8,174 nucleotides of DNA from an uncultured Clostridia bacterium (GCA_946497265.1 CAMMKL010000094.1:1-8174); one strand, 5' to 3'. Numbered from the stretch's first letter, positions 1 through 6,425 are shown. Notes: generated from the letters alone by a model not told the origin. Numbers and translations are program-made.

Positions 1-917
1 GTCACCTTGGCAATGTCGTTGGCATGCATGTGGCCGGTGAAGAGGTAGGACATGCCGGCATCCGCATACACTTGAGCCAACCGTTCATAGTCGTTAACCA
101 GGTACATAGGAAGAAGCTCCGGTTCCATATCGAAGTGGGCCACCATTCCGTGGTGCTGTAAGCCGATGACCGTATCGCCACGCTGCTTGGCGGCTTTGAT
201 TTGTTCCACCACCCAAGCCTCCAGTTCCGGGCCGACGTTACCGCTGGTCTCATGCTCATCCATACCGGAATCGGTGTTATCGGCGCTGTAACGGGCCGAA
301 TCAATAGAAAGGATGGTAAAACCTTCTTTTGGACGCGCAACATAGGATAGGCCGCCACCCTGCTTGCCCGCAGTGGGGGTAAAGGTAGCGATCACGCTTT
401 TGTCCTGATAGACGAGATCCGCATACACTTCTTTGTAATCCTCTTGGGTGGTGGGGGTGGCGGGCACGGCCTCACCGGATTCTGTGTTAAAATTCATTGC
501 ATTGGAATTATTAAGGTCGTGGTTGCCGGGAGTAATATATACTTTTGCGCCCGTTTCCTCTTCAAACCGCTCTAAAATTTTGGACAAAGCCTCGTGGCCT
601 TCCTTTTCACCGTCCTTAGTCAGATCGCCGGAAATGAGCAGCACGTCCGGGTTATCCTGCTTGATGGTATCCAGCAGGGCATTCAAAAATGCGTCGCTCT
701 CCGCGAACATTTTTCGGTCGCTGTTAAGGTGCTCCGTAAAGTCTGCTGTGTTCTTAATAAGATCGGGAGAAAGATAATGTGTGTCCGACAACGAAGCGAT
801 TTTCAAACTCTCCTCCTGTTTTTTAGGGGTCTCTGCTGCGCTAGCCGACACGGCCTGCCCAATTAGCATAGACATGGCCAGGACAGCAGCTGCCCCTTTT
901 TGAAACCATTTGTTCAC
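1..917 (-). CDS. Exported calcineurin-like metallophosphoesterase (C-terminal part outside window)
   Basis: The reading frame is open from a GTG at 917 to the window edge (305 codons), so the C-terminus is missing. The start is set by an AGGAGG site (minus strand 930-925) 7 bases upstream; the ATG at 919 is out of frame and meets a stop at once. Residues 1-28 form a signal peptide (KK-poor basic start, AAAVLAMSMLIGQAV core, ASAA cleavage region) with no lipobox Cys, so the product is probably secreted or wall-associated. The metallophosphatase motifs appear in order: D45-T-H47, G97-D98, G131-N-H-D134, H255-H256 and G295-H-M-H298, which supply the two-metal site. The family hydrolyses phosphomono- or diesters; the substrate cannot be told from sequence. 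Alternatives are a cyclic-nucleotide phosphodiesterase or a 5'-nucleotidase-like enzyme. The call to family is firm, the specificity is unknown. Confidence 0.93.
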   Translation of the reverse strand, partial: MNKWFQKGAAAVLAMSMLIGQAVSASAAETPKKQEESLKIASLSDTHYLSPDLIKNTADFTEHLNSDRKMFAESDAFLNALLDTIKQDNPDVLLISGDLTKDGEKEGHEALSKILERFEEETGAKVYITPGNHDLNNSNAMNFNTESGEAVPATPTTQEDYKEVYADLVYQDKSVIATFTPTAGKQGGGLSYVARPKEGFTILSIDSARYSADNTDSGMDEHETSGNVGPELEAWVVEQIKAAKQRGDTVIGLQHHGMVAHFDMEPELLPMYLVNDYERLAQVYADAGMSYLFTGHMHANDIAKV

Positions 918-947
918 ATGATTGCCTCCTTTTTATCGTATGCCATT

Positions 948-953
948 ATTATA
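948..953 (-). promoter_or_regulatory. Possible -10 box for the metallophosphoesterase gene
   Basis: A TATAAT hexamer lies on the minus strand about 30 bases before the GTG start. No acceptable -35 box is seen at 16-18 bases; the nearest TTGACA-like string (TTAACA at 969-964) is only 10 bases away. The surrounding DNA is AT-rich, so this could be chance. Confidence 0.3.
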
Positions 954-1027
954 AATAAAAGATTGTTAAGCCGCTATCATGTGACTGTTAGGCTTAGGTA
1001 AAGAACCAATAAACCGATAAAACAATT

Positions 1028-1234
1028 TTACGGCATACCGTTGCGATTGACGACACGGCTTTCTACAATCTCCACTACCGGGCTTGCGGCACTTCTTTGC
1101 TTTTTTATTAGGCATTGCATATTGATTTCAAAGCCTATCCTATAAAGGTTGTTTTCGACTGCTGTCTTTATTTTTCTACTGCTTAAGACCATTGTAAAAT
1201 CAAAGCGGCTAAATACAGAATTTTGTTTTTTCAT
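1028..1234 (-). other. Doubtful small ORF, 68 codons, in the gene-poor gap
   Basis: An ATG-started frame of 68 codons runs on the minus strand from MKKQNSVFSRF to VVNRNGMP. I do not recognise the product. It is basic, has no signal peptide or membrane segment, and has no convincing ribosome site (only AAGA a few bases upstream of the ATG). It lies in an AT-rich gap downstream of the tRNA terminator. It may be a chance frame or the remnant of a decayed gene; I would not call it a gene without homologues. Confidence 0.15.
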
Positions 1235-1277
1235 TGTTCTTGATTTTAAAGATACCCAATTCTATTGCGTCAGCAAA

Positions 1278-1337
1278 GTCACACAACCCCACACCTGCGG
1301 TTGCAAATTGCCTACCGCAGGTGTGGGGTTGTGTGAC
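1278..1337. repeat. Perfect 24-bp inverted repeat with 12-base centre
   Basis: The arms 1278-1301 (beginning GTCACACAACCCC) and 1314-1337 (ending GGGGTTGTGTGAC) are exact reverse complements. The 12-base centre contains GCAA-A-TTGC, so the dyad nearly continues through the middle. It abuts the T-run of the tRNA terminator (A-run 1338-1344 on the plus strand). Neither side has a proper U-tract belonging to this hairpin: the plus strand is followed by A7 and the minus strand by only TTT, so it is not an obvious terminator itself. It resembles a dispersed REP-type palindromic element, but that is inference. Confidence 0.9.
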
Positions 1338-1365
1338 AAAAAAATACTCGCTACAAACGCGAGTA
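1338..1365 (-). terminator. Intrinsic terminator of the tRNA-Pro transcript
   Basis: On the minus strand a 7-bp perfect stem (TACTCGC / GCGAGTA, arms 1365-1359 and 1351-1345, 7-base loop) is followed directly by seven T (1344-1338). This is the standard form of a rho-independent terminator, and it sits about 60 bases behind the tRNA 3' end. Confidence 0.85.
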
Positions 1366-1387
1366 CGAAAAGCAAAAGAAAAGGCCA

Positions 1388-1415
1388 AACCTGGAACGCG
1401 ATGTGCGTCCAGGTT
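1388..1415 (-). other. Hairpin in the tRNA-Pro 3' trailer
   Basis: On the minus strand AACCTGGA (1415-1408) pairs with TCCAGGTT (1395-1388), extended by CGC/GCG inside with one bulged base. It starts 8 bases after the encoded CCA and is followed by a T-rich stretch (TTTTCTTTT at about 1383-1375). It could be a first, weaker terminator or a structure guiding 3' processing of the tRNA precursor. Confidence 0.5.
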
Positions 1416-1423
1416 CAGCCTGG

Positions 1424-1499
1424 TGGTCGAGGTGACAGGATTCGAACCTGCGGCATCCTGCTCCCAAAGCAGGCGCGCTACCATCTGCGCTACACCTCG
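1424..1499 (-). tRNA. tRNA-Pro (anticodon UGG), CCA encoded
   Basis: The 76-base minus-strand sequence folds as a complete cloverleaf: acceptor stem CGAGGTG/CACCTCG, D arm with GCGC/GCGC stem, anticodon stem CCTGC/GCAGG around the loop TTTGGGA (anticodon TGG), a 5-base variable loop, T arm GCAGG-TTCGAAT-CCTGT, discriminator A and an encoded CCA (1426-1424). The UGG anticodon with a modified wobble U can read most or all CCN proline codons. The gene is transcribed alone from its own consensus promoter and ends at the terminator at 1338-1365. Confidence 0.97.
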
Positions 1500-1529
1500 A
1501 AACGGTTTGTACTTTTACACATATTTAGT

Positions 1530-1558
1530 ATTATAATATAGAATAGCCGTTTTGTCAA
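1530..1558 (-). promoter_or_regulatory. Consensus sigma-A promoter of tRNA-Pro
   Basis: On the minus strand a perfect TTGACA (1558-1553) is separated by exactly 17 bases from a perfect TATAAT (1535-1530). Transcription should start near 1523, about 24 bases before the mature tRNA 5' end. Such an exact match fits a stable-RNA gene. Confidence 0.9.
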
Positions 1559-1630
1559 ATGCTTTTTATTATGAAACGCTTCTTTTTTCAAAAGAAATTG
1601 CCTAATTTTTACTTGATTTCAGCCTTTCTA

Positions 1631-1659
1631 TTGACGAAAGTGCAAAAAAAAAATATAAT
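1631..1659 (+). promoter_or_regulatory. Sigma-A promoter of the acyltransferase-galT operon, A10 spacer
   Basis: TTGACG (1631-1636) and TATAAT (1654-1659) are 17 bases apart. Ten of the spacer bases are a single run of A (1644-1653). The start site should be near 1666, giving a leader of about 40 bases before the ATG at 1705. It is divergent from the tRNA-Pro promoter. Confidence 0.85.
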
Positions 1660-1704
1660 AACAGTAACGTGTGAACCATATCTAATCTCTTGGAGGATGA
1701 TTTT

Positions 1705-2379
1705 ATGACAGCTAACCTGCTTGCAAAAAATCTCTTTTCCCTGGACGAAACCATCGCAAAGGATTTATTTACCGGAATTTCCTTCCCATGGGAAGCATTG
1801 GCAAACATCAGTGCTTTTATACTGGAGTTGGGAAGCGCTCTTCCGGAAGATGAATATGAAAAACGCGGTGAAAACGTATGGGTCGCCCGCAGCGCAAACG
1901 TGGCGCCCTCTGCTTTCCTCAACGGGCCGGCGATCATCGACAAAGATGCAGAAATACGCCACTGCGCTTTTATCCGCGGCAATGCCATTGTAGGCAAGGG
2001 TGCGGTAGTGGGAAATTCCACAGAACTAAAAAATGTAGTGCTGTTTAACAAGGTACAAGTGCCGCATTACAACTATGTGGGGGATTCCATACTAGGCTTT
2101 TGCTCCCATATGGGGGCCGGAGCGATCACCTCCAACGTTAAATCCGACAAAACCCTGGTCACCGTGGCCGTAGATGGGGAACGCCTGCAAACCGGCCTAA
2201 AAAAATTTGGCGCTATTTTAGGCGACCATGTGGAAATCGGCTGTGGTACGGTGTTAAACCCCGGTACCGTGATCGGCCCCCATACCAATGTATATCCCTT
2301 GTCCATGGTGCGCGGTTTTGTGCCCGGAGGAAGTATTTTTAAGAAGCAAGACAATATCGTCAAAAAATATGAGGAGTGA
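1705..2379 (+). CDS. Stand-alone left-handed beta-helix (GlmU C-terminal-like) sugar-1-phosphate acyltransferase
   Basis: The 224-residue protein begins at ATG 1705, 8 bases after GGAGG (1692-1696); the in-frame TTG at 1690 overlaps that ribosome site and is rejected. After about 55 residues of N-terminal lead, the chain is hexapeptide-repeat-like (residues about 57-115 and 125-205, with VWVARSANVAPSAF, AIVGKGAVVGN, VEIGCGTVLNPGTVIG). The segment from N104 to N144 (GNSTELKN, VPHYNYVGDS, MGAGAITSN) matches the acetyltransferase core of GlmU and of archaeal bifunctional sugar-1-phosphate enzymes; H121 falls where GlmU has its catalytic His. The nucleotidyltransferase (Rossmann) domain found in GlmU is absent, so 'UDP-GlcNAc pyrophosphorylase' would be misleading. 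The likely role is acetyl-CoA-dependent acylation of an amino-sugar phosphate, or a trimeric partner protein; the substrate is unproved. It is the first gene of an operon with galT, 7 bases apart. Confidence 0.8.
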   Translation: MTANLLAKNLFSLDETIAKDLFTGISFPWEALANISAFILELGSALPEDEYEKRGENVWVARSANVAPSAFLNGPAIIDKDAEIRHCAFIRGNAIVGKGAVVGNSTELKNVVLFNKVQVPHYNYVGDSILGFCSHMGAGAITSNVKSDKTLVTVAVDGERLQTGLKKFGAILGDHVEIGCGTVLNPGTVIGPHTNVYPLSMVRGFVPGGSIFKKQDNIVKKYEE

Positions 2380-2386
2380 ATGAGTA

Positions 2387-3901
2387 ATGATCAACATTAA
2401 CCGTGAGATTGCGCGTCTGGTAGAATACGGCGTGCAGCACAGCCTTTTGCACAAGGAGGATGCGGCCTATGCAACCAACCGGATTTTGGCGGTTCTAGGG
2501 CTAAACGATTATAGCCCGGAGGAAGTAGAGGCCGAAAACCTGCGTTATCCCGCCCCCATTCTGGAAAACATCCTGGAATGGGCTGCTGAAAACGGACGGC
2601 TGGAGTCCAACACCCCGGTATACCGCGATTTGCTGGATACTGAGCTGATGGCCTGCCTGATGCCGCGTCCGAGTGAAATTATCTCACAATTCCGCAGCCT
2701 GTATGATGTGGATAAAAAGGCGGCAACCGATTATTATTACAAATTGAGCCGCGATTCCAACTACATACGTGTAGACCGCATTGAGAAAGACGAAATGTGG
2801 GTTACCCCTACGCGCTATGGCGATATTGTCATCACCATTAACCTCTCCAAACCGGAAAAAGACCCCAAGGCCATTGCAGCCGCCCGGAATATGCCCTCGG
2901 CTACCTACCCGAAGTGCCTGCTTTGCCGGGAAACCGAGGGGTACAAGGGCAACGTTTCCCAGCCTCCGCGTGGAAATCACCGCCTCATTCCTCTGACTTT
3001 GGGCGACGAACAGTGGTTCCTGCAATATTCCCCTTATGTCTATTACAACGAGCACTGCATCCTGTTAAACAGCAAGCACACGCCCATGAAGGTGTCCCGC
3101 AAATCTTTTGAACGCCTGCTGGAATTCATCGAATTCCTTCCCCACTATTTTGTCGGTTCGAATGCCGACCTTCCCATTGTGGGCGGTTCCATCCTTTCTC
3201 ACGACCATTTCCAGGGCGGCAATTACGAATTCCCCATGGCAAAAGCCAAAATCAATCAGCCTATTAGTTTGAAGGGCTATGAGGACATCACCGCAGGCCT
3301 GGTCGATTGGCCGATGTCCGTCATCCGTCTGGCCGGTACGGATAAGAAAAAGCTCTGCGATGTTGCCGACAAAATCCTGACCCTTTGGCGCGCTTACAGC
3401 GACGAATCCGCAGAAATCCTGGCCTTTACCGGCGATACCCCTCACAATACCATTACCCCTATTGCGCGCTTCCGCGACGGCAAGTTTGAATTGGATTTGG
3501 TGCTGCGCAACAACCGTACCACAGAAGAACATCCTCTCGGCCTTTTCCATCCCCATGCGGAATATCACCACATCAAGAAAGAAAACATCGGCCTCATTGA
3601 AGTAATGGGCCTGGCAATTTTACCTGCGCGTCTTAAAACCGAATTGGCAAAAATTCAGGACTGCCTGCTGCATCCCGAAAAAGAGGCAGAACTGCTGGCC
3701 GATGAAAGCTTGAAAGTGCATGCCGACTGGTACTACACCCTGAAAGAATTGCATCCCACCGAACAAAATGCAAAGCAGATCATTCAGCAGAGCATTGGGG
3801 AAATCTTCAGCAAGATTTTGGAAAACTCCGGTGTGTACAAAACCGACGAAGCCGGTCGCGCTGCTTTCCTGCGCTTTATCGATCATGTAAACGCAAACTG
3901 A
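2387..3901 (+). CDS. galT: UDP-glucose--hexose-1-phosphate uridylyltransferase, class II (Firmicutes type)
   Basis: The 504-residue cytosolic enzyme of the Leloir pathway exchanges UMP between UDP-glucose and galactose 1-phosphate. Its length and sequence fit the Firmicutes GalT type 2 family (about 490-500 residues), not the shorter E. coli type. Visible marks are the N-terminal INREIARLVEYG segment, YPKCLLC with C177 and C180 (possible metal ligands), the active-site SHDHFQGG with H272 and H274 that replaces the HPH motif of class I, and the C-terminal FHPHAEYHHIKKENIG (387-402) followed by LIEVMGLAILPARL, which is highly typical of this family. The ATG at 2387 follows GAGGAG (2371-2376) by 10 bases; that ribosome site lies in the last codons of the upstream gene, suggesting translational coupling. 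The gene ends at a clear terminator. No galK or galE is present in the window. Substrate could include other hexose 1-phosphates. Confidence 0.95.
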   Translation: MININREIARLVEYGVQHSLLHKEDAAYATNRILAVLGLNDYSPEEVEAENLRYPAPILENILEWAAENGRLESNTPVYRDLLDTELMACLMPRPSEIISQFRSLYDVDKKAATDYYYKLSRDSNYIRVDRIEKDEMWVTPTRYGDIVITINLSKPEKDPKAIAAARNMPSATYPKCLLCRETEGYKGNVSQPPRGNHRLIPLTLGDEQWFLQYSPYVYYNEHCILLNSKHTPMKVSRKSFERLLEFIEFLPHYFVGSNADLPIVGGSILSHDHFQGGNYEFPMAKAKINQPISLKGYEDITAGLVDWPMSVIRLAGTDKKKLCDVADKILTLWRAYSDESAEILAFTGDTPHNTITPIARFRDGKFELDLVLRNNRTTEEHPLGLFHPHAEYHHIKKENIGLIEVMGLAILPARLKTELAKIQDCLLHPEKEAELLADESLKVHADWYYTLKELHPTEQNAKQIIQQSIGEIFSKILENSGVYKTDEAGRAAFLRFIDHVNAN

Positions 3902-3923
3902 CAAAAGCAATCCGTTAACTATA

Positions 3924-3949
3924 GGGGCGGGCGTTTGCCCGTCCCTTTT
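3924..3949 (+). terminator. Terminator of the acyltransferase-galT operon
   Basis: A 9-bp GC-rich stem (GGGGCGGGC / GCCCGTCCC, one G-U pair) with a GTTT loop is followed by TTTT. It lies 22 bases after the galT stop and separates the operon from the HAD gene. Confidence 0.85.
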
Positions 3950-4061
3950 CCCATTTATGATTGCCTCTATCATCGGCTGTTAAGAAAAGAGGCTTCCATA
4001 ACCTTTTTGAAATCAATTTACCCTTTTCCTGCAATTTTTAATCTAAGAAAGGATTCACACC

Positions 4062-4661
4062 ATGATCAAACACATCATTTTTGATATGGGCAACGTTCTC
4101 CTCCGTTTTGACGCCGAAGCCACGGCGCGCGGCGCAGTGGGGGATCATCCGGAGATTTCTAAAATAGTGGAATACACCGTCTTTACTCCGGAATGGAAAC
4201 TGTTGGATAACGGCCTTATTAGCGAGGAGGAAGCGCTTTCCCGCATGGTTGCCCGCGCTCCGCAGTATCAAAAAGAAATCACCGCCATGATGTCCCGCTG
4301 GACGCAGTATCTATTCCCTATAGAAGAGATGGTCCCCCTGATCGCCCGCCTTAAAGAGAAGGGGTATTCCCTGCATCTGCTTTCCAATGCTTCCCTGCGC
4401 TTTTTTGAATATTCCCCCTCGATCCCGGCCATCGGCATGATGGATACCATCAACGTCTCCGCCCGCATGAAGCTGTTAAAGCCGCAGCCTGAAATCTATC
4501 TGCGTACACTGGAAGAGCATCATCTACCGGCAGACGAATGCCTTTTTATTGACGACCTTGCCGAAAATATCGCCGGAGCCGAGGCGGTTGGAATCCATGG
4601 CCATCGTTTTGTGGGCGCCGTTGAACTGGAGCGCTACTTGGGTAGCAAAAGCCTTTTATAA
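4062..4661 (+). CDS. HAD-superfamily hydrolase, YihX-like (possible glucose-1-phosphate phosphatase)
   Basis: The 199-residue protein has the full HAD subfamily I set: motif I FDMGNVL with nucleophile D8, motif II LLSNAS with S108, motif III K140-P141, and motif IV IDDLAENI with D164-D165. A helical cap (about residues 15-85) sits between motifs I and II. The usual second Asp of motif I (DxD) is Gly10, as in E. coli YihX (FDLGNV), which removes phosphate from alpha-glucose 1-phosphate. The ATG at 4062 follows AGAAAGGA by 8 bases. It is separated from galT by a terminator and 160 bases, so it has its own promoter; only a weak candidate (TTGAAA at 4007 with TGCAAT at 4030) is visible. A role in sugar phosphate turnover is suggested by the neighbours, but HAD proteins vary widely in substrate. 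Confidence 0.85.
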   Translation: MIKHIIFDMGNVLLRFDAEATARGAVGDHPEISKIVEYTVFTPEWKLLDNGLISEEEALSRMVARAPQYQKEITAMMSRWTQYLFPIEEMVPLIARLKEKGYSLHLLSNASLRFFEYSPSIPAIGMMDTINVSARMKLLKPQPEIYLRTLEEHHLPADECLFIDDLAENIAGAEAVGIHGHRFVGAVELERYLGSKSLL

Positions 4662-4687
4662 AAGCGGTCTAATAGAATGCATTTATT

Positions 4688-4730
4688 AAAAAAGGAACCG
4701 TAACGGGCCGGCCCGCATACGGTTCCTTTT
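4688..4730. terminator. Bidirectional terminator between convergent HAD and sortase genes
   Basis: The arms AAAAGGAACCGTA (4690-4702) and TACGGTTCCTTTT (4718-4730) pair perfectly over 13 bp, with a second self-complementary core (CGGG-CCGG-CCCG, 4704-4715) inside. A run of six A (4688-4693) on the left gives a U-tract for minus-strand transcripts and TTTT on the right serves the plus strand. It lies 27 bases after the HAD stop and about 60 bases beyond the last sortase stop, so it can end both transcripts. Confidence 0.9.
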
Positions 4731-4790
4731 GCCATCTTTCTGTATAGATCTTCTCCGGTCAGGGCGGAATCAGTAGGAACAAAATAGAGT

Positions 4791-5525
4791 CTACTCCTCC
4801 CCACCAATCCTTTGGCAATACACCACATACCGATGGGTATTGGTGGGGTATGGGTGGCAGGTAATTAAGGTCAGCATGTCCTGGCCGGGCCGAATGAGCA
4901 GATGGTCAACCTGCGTAGGAAGGATGACTTCTGTTTCCACCACCTGGTATTGGAGGGTTTCGCGGAAATTCTGGATGGTCACCACGTCTCCGGGTTCCAA
5001 GAGCTGGATTTGACGGAACATAGGCGCCTTGGAATATCCACGATGCGCCGCCAGCACACAATTCGTATTCTCGCCGCCGATGGGATAGGAGGTTTCGGTA
5101 AGATGCGCCGCACCAAGGGAAAGATTCTGCTCATTAGCCCCCAGGTAAATGGGCAATTCTATCCCCATTTTTTCAATGGAAAGGAAACCGATTACATTGT
5201 CGGTGAGGCCGTATTGGGCTAGCGAGACTGCCGGCTGTTGATAGGAAAACGGGTCGTTGAGATCCCTTTGCATTTCTTCAAACAGTTCTTCGTTTTGGCG
5301 TTTGAGCTCCTGATAGAGCGCCTCCAGCTCCGGGGAAGGAGCTGCGGAGGCTTCCCCCGCCTGCGCATTGGAATGTATCTGCTCAAGAAAGGCTTCCTTC
5401 TGTTTTGCAACGTTTTGCCGGTATAAAAAAGCGGTAAACTGGGGATACAGCAGTACGCCGAGCCCCGACACGATTAAAACAGCCGCGATGATAAAAATTA
5501 TTTTTTGTTTTTTATTTTGTTTCAT
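4791..5525 (-). CDS. Class C sortase without C-terminal membrane anchor (second of two)
   Basis: The 244-residue membrane-bound cysteine transpeptidase has an N-terminal membrane anchor (about residues 8-28), a coiled-coil-like charged stretch (about 63-90), a DPF lid motif (91-93) typical of pilin-polymerising class C sortases, and the catalytic triad H161 (AAHRG), C223 (TLITCHPYPTN) and R232 (THRYVVY). The chain stops soon after the triad, so it lacks the C-terminal membrane helix carried by its upstream partner. ATG 5525 is preferred, with AGGA 8 bases upstream; the longer frame from TTG 5579 is rejected because its first 18 residues overlap the upstream gene and have no ribosome site. The start lies inside the end of the upstream sortase gene (14-base overlap), which implies translational coupling. 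It may act on the pilin encoded two genes upstream, on a minor pilin outside the window, or in wall attachment. Confidence 0.92.
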   Translation of the reverse strand: MKQNKKQKIIFIIAAVLIVSGLGVLLYPQFTAFLYRQNVAKQKEAFLEQIHSNAQAGEASAAPSPELEALYQELKRQNEELFEEMQRDLNDPFSYQQPAVSLAQYGLTDNVIGFLSIEKMGIELPIYLGANEQNLSLGAAHLTETSYPIGGENTNCVLAAHRGYSKAPMFRQIQLLEPGDVVTIQNFRETLQYQVVETEVILPTQVDHLLIRPGQDMLTLITCHPYPTNTHRYVVYCQRIGGEE

Positions 5526-6399
5526 GATTCTTTTCCTTTTTCCGGCGCTTGCGCAATAAAACGATAATGAGAACAACAACCAACGCTACTCCCAGGATGA
5601 TCCCCGGCAGATAATATTGCAGGTTACTGTTCCAAACCGCCTCGTGTACTTCCGTTCCGCCCTGCTCTGTCGGCTCATAGGGGACACGTTCCCCACGGAT
5701 AAGCAGGCGGTGGCTGTTCACCGCGTAAGGGGTACAGGTAACCAAGGTAATGAGGTCTTTTTCCGGATCCGGCACCAGTTTTGCCAAGTCGTCCGGCTCC
5801 ACCGTCTCGATTTGGTCCACCTGATAGGCATGGATTTCGTCCAGCACATGGATATAAAACAGATCGCCAATCTGTAATTCATCCAGCCGGGTAAACAATT
5901 CGGCACTGGGAAGCCCACGGTGGCCGGTCAGCACTGCGTGGCGGTTTACGCCGCCGATGGGGAGGGCGGTCATTTCCAGATGCCCGACCCCCTTTTGCAA
6001 TACCTCTTCGCTGGTGCCGTGATAAACCGGCAAATATACGCCGATTTTTGGGATTTCCAGCGAGCACATAACCTCGTCCAAATCCAAAACGCTTTGGTAA
6101 TTATCCGGCAGCGCATACCCGCTCCCCCACACGAAGGGGTCGTGTACCGGGTCTCCGGCCAAATTCTCGTTGTATTCAATGGCTTCTTCCCATTGTTTTT
6201 GAATCTCCTCGTCCCCCGCCTCCTGAACAGCGACAGCATGGGCGGATATCACTGCCTGCTGGCGCTGTTCCGCAAAGTAATTGCTGATCGCGGGATAAAA
6301 AAACACGCCGGCCCCTACCAGCAAAAACAAGGCCGCTCCTACCAGCAGTAGTACGTTTGATTGATTCCTTTTCGGTTTGGTATTCGATTGATTTTTCAT
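5512..6399 (-). CDS. Class C (pilin-polymerising) sortase with C-terminal membrane anchor
   Basis: The 295-residue protein has a basic N-terminus and membrane helix (about 16-36), a linker, a DPF lid motif (87-89), and the triad H160 (TGHRG), C222 (TLVTCTPYAVN) and R231 (NSHRLLIRG). A second hydrophobic helix (about 262-283) followed by a basic tail (RKRRKKEK) completes the classic class C layout. Such enzymes join LPXTG pilin subunits by an isopeptide bond to a pilin lysine, at the outer membrane face. ATG 6399 follows AAAAGGG by 10 bases; the in-frame TTG at 6408 lies 1 base from that site and is rejected. It is 94 bases downstream of the pilin gene, with a hairpin between them, and overlaps the next sortase by 14 bases. 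No promoter of its own is evident, so it probably depends on the pilin transcript. Confidence 0.95.
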   Translation of the reverse strand: MKNQSNTKPKRNQSNVLLLVGAALFLLVGAGVFFYPAISNYFAEQRQQAVISAHAVAVQEAGDEEIQKQWEEAIEYNENLAGDPVHDPFVWGSGYALPDNYQSVLDLDEVMCSLEIPKIGVYLPVYHGTSEEVLQKGVGHLEMTALPIGGVNRHAVLTGHRGLPSAELFTRLDELQIGDLFYIHVLDEIHAYQVDQIETVEPDDLAKLVPDPEKDLITLVTCTPYAVNSHRLLIRGERVPYEPTEQGGTEVHEAVWNSNLQYYLPGIILGVALVVVLIIVLLRKRRKKEKNHETK

Positions 6400-6425
6400 A
6401 GACGGCAAACCCTTTTAAAACACAT

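Noticed and set aside
2..866. Frames on both strands over the first 870 bases (118, 109 and 90 codons)
   Set aside because: They overlap the metallophosphoesterase frame, which carries all family motifs; these frames show none.
1278..1337. Palindrome as IS or integrative-element end, or tRNA attachment site
   Set aside because: No transposase or integrase, no target duplication and no repeat of the tRNA 3' end are seen in the window.
1278..1344. Palindrome read as a plus-strand terminator
   Set aside because: On the plus strand it is followed by A7, not T, and no plus-strand gene lies upstream; the A7 is the U-tract of the minus-strand tRNA terminator.
1209..1541. Several frames of 90-130 codons on both strands around the tRNA
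   Set aside because: They run through the tRNA-Pro gene, its terminator and the palindrome, so they are chance translations of RNA and repeat DNA.
1690..1704. TTG start giving five extra residues on the beta-helix protein
   Set aside because: The TTG overlaps the GGAGG ribosome site; the ATG at 1705 has ideal spacing.
3950..4061. Intergenic stretch before the HAD gene as a riboswitch or sRNA
   Set aside because: Only a weak GCCTCT/AGAGGC pairing with a loop of about 19 bases is visible; no known riboswitch core is recognisable.
5526..5579. TTG start giving 18 extra residues on the second sortase
   Set aside because: It has no ribosome site and would lengthen the overlap with the upstream gene; ATG 5525 has AGGA 8 bases upstream.
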